64,000 bases of DNA from Mucidula mucida (taxonomy: Eukaryota > Basidiomycota > Agaricomycetes > Agaricales > Physalacriaceae). The translations under genes were made by a program, and so were the position numbers. The notes under the pieces were generated by a model. That model saw nothing but the letters and a program-made list of their open reading frames with translations. It was not told the origin of the DNA and searched no databases. The stretch covers positions 372,001 to 436,000 of the forward strand of contig JADNYV010000012.1 of the NCBI GenBank assembly GCA_015501055.1. The letters are read 5' to 3'. Below, one piece after another: positions 58,357-64,000 of this stretch (the first letter of the stretch is position 1; every line of letters starts with the position of its first letter).

Positions 58357-60219
58357 ATGTTTTCTTCTTTGGCGCTCTTCAAGTCAACGCCTTGTCCAGA
58401 CAAGGCTTCCTGCACGCGTCCAAATTGTTTATTTTCTCATCGCCCTGATTTACCACCTCCACCGCCGTTGGTCACAGTGTCAAATGCGCCAGCGACGGCA
58501 AGCTCATTGTCCCGGACGACATCGGCAATTCCCAGCAAACGTCCAGCAGCGCCCTCGCCGGTCCGCACACCAAGCGGCTTGACGGGGGAGCCGCCGCGGA
58601 AACTACAAATAGTTGGACCCGCCTCTGGACGGAAACCTGTGCCTGCAAAGTCATCAGCAACACCTGCTGTCAGTCACCGTTCGCAGTATTGCTCGCCTAT
58701 CTGTAATTCACGTTCTCGCAGCCTAGCGCGGGCCCGCCCGTTCTACAGGTTACTCCTGCAACGTCTCGTGTCGCTATTCCAGTACGCCAGGTAAGTCACG
58801 ACCTCATCCCTCCTGTAGCCGCCTCGAGGCAGGACTTATCTCTGCTCCTCACCAAGGCCATGCTGAAAACACTATATGACCATTTTGTCGTCTTATACGA
58901 TGCCTTACTGCCAACAAATCCCACTCTCGCATCTGAACATGCCTCAAGCAGGAGGAAGAGATATATCAAGCCGCTAGCAAGCAATCCTACCGTAATGTGC
59001 TGATATACATCGTCCTTTCATTCACGTTCTTTGACACCTTCCTGTAGGCTATGATACAGTCTGCAGCATCTCTCAAGAAACGCGCTATTCCCGATTCCAT
59101 CTTGCATGATTCAGTAGGAACAACAGGAGAGATAGCTGCTCGTGTGGAGGCACGCCACTCCATCAAAGCTTTCAACTTGACGGCTGAACATCTGACGCCA
59201 CATATACTCTCACTGGAAGATATGAACAAATGGAATTATGTAACTGTCATACCTCCAGGTGAAGGCGGCTCGCATCCCAGTCTGACTGGAAACACCACTA
59301 CTTGCGAGCGCTGCAAACAACCGTTCATGGTCAAATCAGATCCCGATCCTAATGAATGTCTGCATCATTGGGGTCGACCATACACAAAGAAGACCGCTGG
59401 TAAGTAATGTTTCGACTTATGGACTCCTCGCGCTAAACCATTCGCGCTAGGTGACCGCATCAAAGTCTATAGTTGCTGTTCGAGAGCTGTATCTGAGGTC
59501 GAAGGCTGCGCCGGGGTTCACACGTCTTTCACGAGTCTGAGCCTGCTATCCTACATGCACGGCACGCTTTCTCCCCGCTCCCTTCGCCAGCGCCGTCGCA
59601 TAACGCGTTGGATATTGTTGCTCTGGATTGTGAAATGATATACACCACAGGCGGTATGCGTGTCGCCCGAGTATCTGTCATAGATGCAAGTGGAACCGAA
59701 GTTTTCGATGAGATTGTTCAAATGGACGAAGGTGTCCACATTCTGTTCGTAACATTCATCTCTTCTCTGAATCTTATAGCCAATCATATACTGCTTACCT
59801 AGCGACTTCAACACAAGATTCTCCGGCATAAATCAAGAAATATATGCCAAGGCGACGCGACCGCTTTCTGAAGTCCGCAAGGCTCTCAATGCAATCATGA
59901 ATTCGGAAACTATTTTGATTGGACATGCCTTGGAGAACGATCTCAAGACGCTTCGTATCATACACCATCGCTGCGTTGACACCGCTATCATGTTTCCTCA
60001 CCCACATGGACCTCCGTACAGACGCGCGCTGCGAGATTTGTACGTGAAGTATGGTAGACTTCGCAACTTCTACTGACCACATTCAGAGCACGACAACACC
60101 TCGGCGTGAGGATCCAAGCCGGAGGAAGCACTATAGGACATTCATCTGTAGAAGATTCAATTGCCACACTGGACCTGGTTCGGTGGTTCTTTGTAAATGG
60201 ACAGCCCAAAGTGTTTTGA
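58357..60219 (+). CDS. REX3: RNA exonuclease 3 (DEDDh)
   Basis: 3'-5' exonuclease that trims stable RNAs such as RNase MRP RNA. N-terminal CCCH-like finger: SLALFKSTPCPDKASCTRPN with CLFSH. A Pro/Ser linker follows. Middle block: GEIAARVEARHSIKAFNLTA, then HPSLTGNTTTCERCKQPFMV. The exonuclease motifs are complete: motif I LDIVALDCEMIYT (Asp, Glu), motif II IGHALENDLKTLRIIH (Asp), motif III GHSSVEDSIATLDLVRW (His, Asp). Ends FFVNGQPKVF. Two frame slips: an A run near 58946 (HAS into KQEEEIYQAAS) and near 59525 (VHTS into FHESEPAILHAR). Five introns. Convergent with ERJ5, 97 bp apart. Confidence 0.9.
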
Positions 60220-60316
60220 TCTGTATACTCAGTACTCTTTCTCAACCTGTACGACCATTTATGCCGGATCCATTGCATCACATTATACCGATGTACTATA
60301 CACATAAATATCCCAT

Positions 60317-61595
60317 CTACCGTTTCTTAGGTGCTTTCCGGCGCCGACCACCAGCCTTATTGATTGGCGCGTACTTGGTTCCGAGTCCGTTTCCGTTAGG
60401 TGTAGAAGTCCCGCTGGTTTCGGAGGCTGATTCGGTGCCGTCTTCATCCTCGCTGACTTCGGCTGCAGACGACTCTTCCGACTTGAAGAGACGGTGGTAG
60501 AAGCTAAGGACAAGAGCCATGAACCATGTCCGTTTGATGTGAGGCGGAACAGCAGAAGAGGCGTCAAGAGGCTCCATCATGCCTGAGCCGTCAATCTTGA
60601 AGGTGTTATGAGAGGCATGTATCAGGATGAAGGCAAGAATTCATACAATGTAGGTGTCTTGGCCATCGACGACCATGTCGATGGTGCGCCCTCTAATGGG
60701 ATTGCCATCCTCATCACGCGAAGGGGTACCTCCAAGATTGACTTTGACCTGGTTGCAAGTTGAGACGATGAAATGTTAGATGGATTCCATGACGGACCTT
60801 TCGTTGACCATCGATAGGTACTAGTTTGGCACCCCATGCGGCGAGACGAGCGTCCCTCTGAATTTTCTCTATTCGTCCGAGGTCGCGTTTGTAGTTGAGC
60901 TTCTGCACCAAATACTGCAGTCCCGAGGTCAGAATGGTAAGGAAAACGAGCACAGACTAGAGTGAAATGTGAGCGACGTTAAACACTGTTGATGAGCCAC
61001 GTACGCCCAAGCCAGGTCTGAATCTAGAGTAGTAATAGCCAGTTCCGCGCCATTTTGGTACGCCGTTCTTGTAGAAAAAGTCATATCTAGAAGGAAACAA
61101 TTGAGATGGAGGATTCAGACACAGGGGAATCCCTACCTCTTCCTGCTGTCCTTGTTTCGCAAGATGGTTGACACGACGCCTAGGCGAGCAAAGCGCTCGT
61201 GAATCTTCTTGTCGTTGGGGTTTTTGTCGGGGCTGGGATTATGTTGAGTTGAAGGTACTTGCAGCAACGTTGACAACTCACTGCAGCTGCATACTCATTT
61301 TTCTGTACGCCTTGGCAATCTCTGAGGTGGTGGCAGTCGACGGCACATCTAGCCACGAGTAGAATGTCGTTCCCTTGCCCTCCGAGGACTCCACTGCGCT
61401 GACAAGGTCGAAGATTTCATGATCTTCCTGGTGAACCCTCGTATAAGCCTCCGTCTCATTCAAAGTTGTTGCTTTCGAACCTTATCCCATCTTGCATGCC
61501 ATGTCAACGACAAAATAACGAGCAAGGACGAAAGAACTCACCCAAAGACAGCCACTACCAGAGCAGCGAGGAAAACCAAAAAGAGCGCCCTCATG
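60317..61595 (-). CDS. ERJ5: ER membrane J-domain co-chaperone ERJ5
   Basis: Type-I-like ER protein with a signal peptide ([16 protein letters not shown]) and a J domain: [20 protein letters not shown], the HPD signature restored across an intron (LHPDKNPND), then [20 protein letters not shown]. Next comes the Erj5-specific segment [21 protein letters not shown] transmembrane span, [17 protein letters not shown], and a charged tail rich in Ser/Glu follow, ending in the basic [11 protein letters not shown], a plausible ER-retention end. Exon 1 to exon 2 does not splice in frame at 61541 without one base change. The start is 67 bp from the divergent RRN7 start. Confidence 0.85.
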
Positions 61596-61662
61596 ACGGG
61601 AGAGAGTAACGTTCGCGACGTGACCGAGAGTGACCGACGGTTTTTGTTTCGCGACCATCATC

Positions 61663-63847
61663 ATGGCACCGCGTCGTCGTTGTCCAATATGCCGTTCGCG
61701 ACAATGGCACAAGGAGCCATCTAGCGGTCTGATTGCGTGTAGCGAAGGCCACATTTTGCAGGTAATAAGCATGACAAAATGTTACTCACTCGCGTATTTA
61801 CTGCTAATAGGATTACAGGAATGAGACTGTGGAAGCGGAAGCAATGGGTGCACACGCAGTGCACAAACGAACTCTCAAATCTAGCCGAAAGAAAAAGGTC
61901 GACGAGAGCGGGATAGGACGGGCTAACCCCGAATGTTAGTTGTATCGCTCTTCTAGTTCTGCCGGCCATTCAAGCTTTCGCAGTGTATCATGGCCCGCGC
62001 GGCACTTTTTTGTACTACCAGTGTCTTCAGTTGATCCTTCGCAAACAGATCGCTGCGCTTATACGACTTTGGGAACTCCCCCAAGAGTTTGAGGTTCGTG
62101 TTTCCGCAATATCCCAGCAGGCGTTATCTCTTAGCTGCTACCAGCTCGTTTGCAGGGATCTTTGGGCTCTGAATTTGACTATTCTTCCTGAGCATCCTCC
62201 CCCAGAACCATATTATTACGTTCACGGTGAAGGTATTGACACTGTCAATGTTGCCAAGGACGAGGACAGCGAAAAAATCTCGGCGCTAGAAAACAGCGAA
62301 GATGTAGAGGACGATCCCATCGTCGCCGCTCTAGAGGCGGATACAAGCTCCGACGAGGAGGAAGCTAGCTCGGATACCAGCGACACTCCCAATGTGTATC
62401 GTCGGAAACGTTCGCCTGATCTAAACAAGTACAGGTCCTTGACTAGCACGATAGCTGTGCTAGCTTTAGCTTGCTGGATGTTACGAATACCGATAATGTA
62501 TAGCGATTTGATCAGGTATCATGTGCGTTCATTTGACGTTCATTGACAACATAATGATCTCCTTTCGTTCTCAAGCGCAATTGAAGCTTACGAGCTGCCG
62601 TACTTGGACTCAGCCAAATTCATACCGTCATCGATGGTAGTTCATTTGACGAAGCAAACTATACAGTCTCTGTCAATGCAGGTGAGAGCCAGCTAGAACC
62701 GACTAAGCCAACTTCTCACATTAGGGCTTCGTTTAGAGGCCCCCAAAGTTATTCGCTCTACATACACTAGCGTCAAGATTAGCAAAAAAGGCGAATCTCT
62801 CGTACAACATTCCGACACCAGAACTCAACGCGGCGCCGTTGCTATGGCGTGTAACGAGAGCTCTTGGAGGCACTCGTATGTGCATTCCTAGTTCGCTTTG
62901 TCCTGTCTCCTCATTCCGTTTGAAAGCCATACTTTACCAAATGACGAAGCAGCTGTCAAGGATGCTTGAATTGCCCCTGAGCGTCAACTATACCCTTGCG
63001 CCATCTCTTGAGCGGACTAAAGGGAGCGATCCGGAGTACCACACGTACGACCACGTACCTGCGGAGCTTGGATTTGTGGCAGGTACGCTCATTGTGCTCA
63101 AAATGGTTTACGGATTCGACGGTGTGAAAAGGTAAATCCTTAGTCAAGATAATAATAGTGGCGCCTACAGACTTTGCAGAATTCCGGGAGACCCTGGCGA
63201 TCCAGCCGTAGCTCTTCCTAGGATCGACGAATTCCTTGACTTAGTAGCGGCCATGGAGAAACGTGAGGCAAGCAGAGTGGAAGAGCTGTTCAATCCTGAA
63301 ACGCAAGTGTGCGTTGAACAAATTTAGCATTACATTGACATTGACAGTGGCGACAGGTCGGTCGGCGATCTAAGCGATTCGATGATAGATGACTATGTCA
63401 GATTCTGCGAACAGGCTTTACTGGGTGATGGTGAAGGTGCGCTAACTGTGCTGACATTTACGGCACGTCTCTGATACAGAAATAGAAAGGAACAGCGTAG
63501 TGGGTAAGTATTTTCCCTTCCGCAAGGGTGGTTGGGACAGGAAACAACCGGAGGTGTCCATCCGCGGGCCATTGCAGGCAATAGGCGTCGACGAGAAGCC
63601 GAATACTCGGCCAGGCGAGAAGTTTAAGATTTTCATTGGGGCTGACAACGGGGGTAGTGTATCGCCTGAGTTGACCATGCTTGTGAGACGTGGTGCGGGA
63701 CTGGTGAGAGCAAGAGAGGAGGATGTATTTCGTGTGATGGAGCGGTACGAGCGTAGTGTTCTCGAATGGTGGAAGAGCCACAAGAGAGGTGGGGCCAGAA
63801 CAAGGGGCAGTAGCAACCAGACTCCCACAATAAGCAATTTTTCTTGA
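61663..63847 (+). CDS. RRN7: RNA polymerase I initiation factor RRN7 (TAF1B/TFIIB-like)
   Basis: Core factor subunit required for rDNA transcription. Zinc ribbon at the N-terminus: CPICRSRQWHKEPSSGLIAC with SEGHILQNYRNE. The middle has YHGPRGTFLYYQCLQLILRK, ALIRLWELPQEFEVRVSAIS and an acidic insert at about 62240-62380. Cyclin-like part: LTSTIAVLALACWMLRIPIM, then AIEAYELPYLDSAKFIPSSM. The C-terminus includes PAELGFVAGTLIVLKMVYGF and GKYFPFRKGGWDRKQPEVS. About eight introns and no frame break seen. Ends at 63847; the last 150 bp of the window are unassigned. Confidence 0.85.
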
Positions 63848-64000
63848 GCTGAGAGCGAAAAGAAACTCGAGGAACGTTTGAGATGCATACGGCAATGTGC
63901 CTGAGGCCTAATGTTGCTGAGGCAAGCACCCGGTCCGATCAACATAGACATGTTGTCTTTGCATAATTCTGTTCTGTGACTTGGACCTGGTTTGTTCCCT
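63848..64000. other. unassigned end of window
   Basis: Downstream of RRN7; minus-strand frames here overlap the gene and carry no recognisable protein. Confidence 0.3.

Noticed and set aside
1..64000. Transposon, viral or bacterial island, CRISPR array or biosynthetic gene cluster
   Set aside because: No transposase, integrase, reverse transcriptase, terminal repeats, spaced direct repeats, or NRPS/PKS/terpene genes were seen.

Overview
The window reads as nuclear DNA of a filamentous basidiomycete, most likely an Agaricomycete. Genes are dense on both strands and cut by many introns of about 45-65 nt. The proteins are single-copy fungal housekeeping proteins, often with basidiomycete-style wording. 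No bacterial operon, CRISPR array, rRNA, tRNA or mobile element was recognised. The species cannot be named from this alone.

Layout, left to right: end of a GNAT acetyltransferase (+); small hypothetical (+); OMP decarboxylase ura3 (-) head-to-head with a heavily broken PUS7 (+); VPS16 (+); methionine synthase MET6 (-); xylitol/sorbitol dehydrogenase (+); mitochondrial ribosomal protein S19 (-) head-to-head with a conserved unknown (+); a four-helix membrane protein (+); a DUF2985-type membrane protein (-); the giant FMP27 lipid-bridge gene (-, 9.2 kb); DPB2 (-) head-to-head with a PHAF1/UPF0183 gene (+). Next comes a minus-strand run: a TMA17-like protein, an SDT1-like nucleotidase, a 2-oxoglutarate/Fe dioxygenase related to the TET/JBP group, an uncertain exon and RPL9. 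Then an F-box-like gene, PCF11, SWT1 and a SUR1-like mannosyltransferase (all +); an MFSD10-like MFS transporter, two unknowns, TFIIS (DST1), SYG1 and the ceramide synthase LAG1 (all -); REX3 (+); ERJ5 (-) head-to-head with RRN7 (+).

The content is cellular core machinery: nucleotide and methionine synthesis, rRNA/mRNA/tRNA processing, Pol I and Pol II transcription, replication, sphingolipid synthesis (LAG1 and SUR1 act in the same pathway), ER chaperoning, vacuolar fusion and phosphate sensing. There is no evident biosynthetic cluster. The most distinctive gene is the TET/JBP-like dioxygenase at 35623-36876.

A caution covers the whole window. Many otherwise well-preserved genes have reading frames broken by what look like single missing bases, often in homopolymers. 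PUS7 has about ten such breaks in 2.9 kb. Elsewhere long frames are intact, for example a 3.3-kb exon of FMP27. Uncorrected sequencing error is the simplest reading, with PUS7 a possible true pseudogene. Coordinates below run from start to stop codon across introns; splice sites were inferred by eye.
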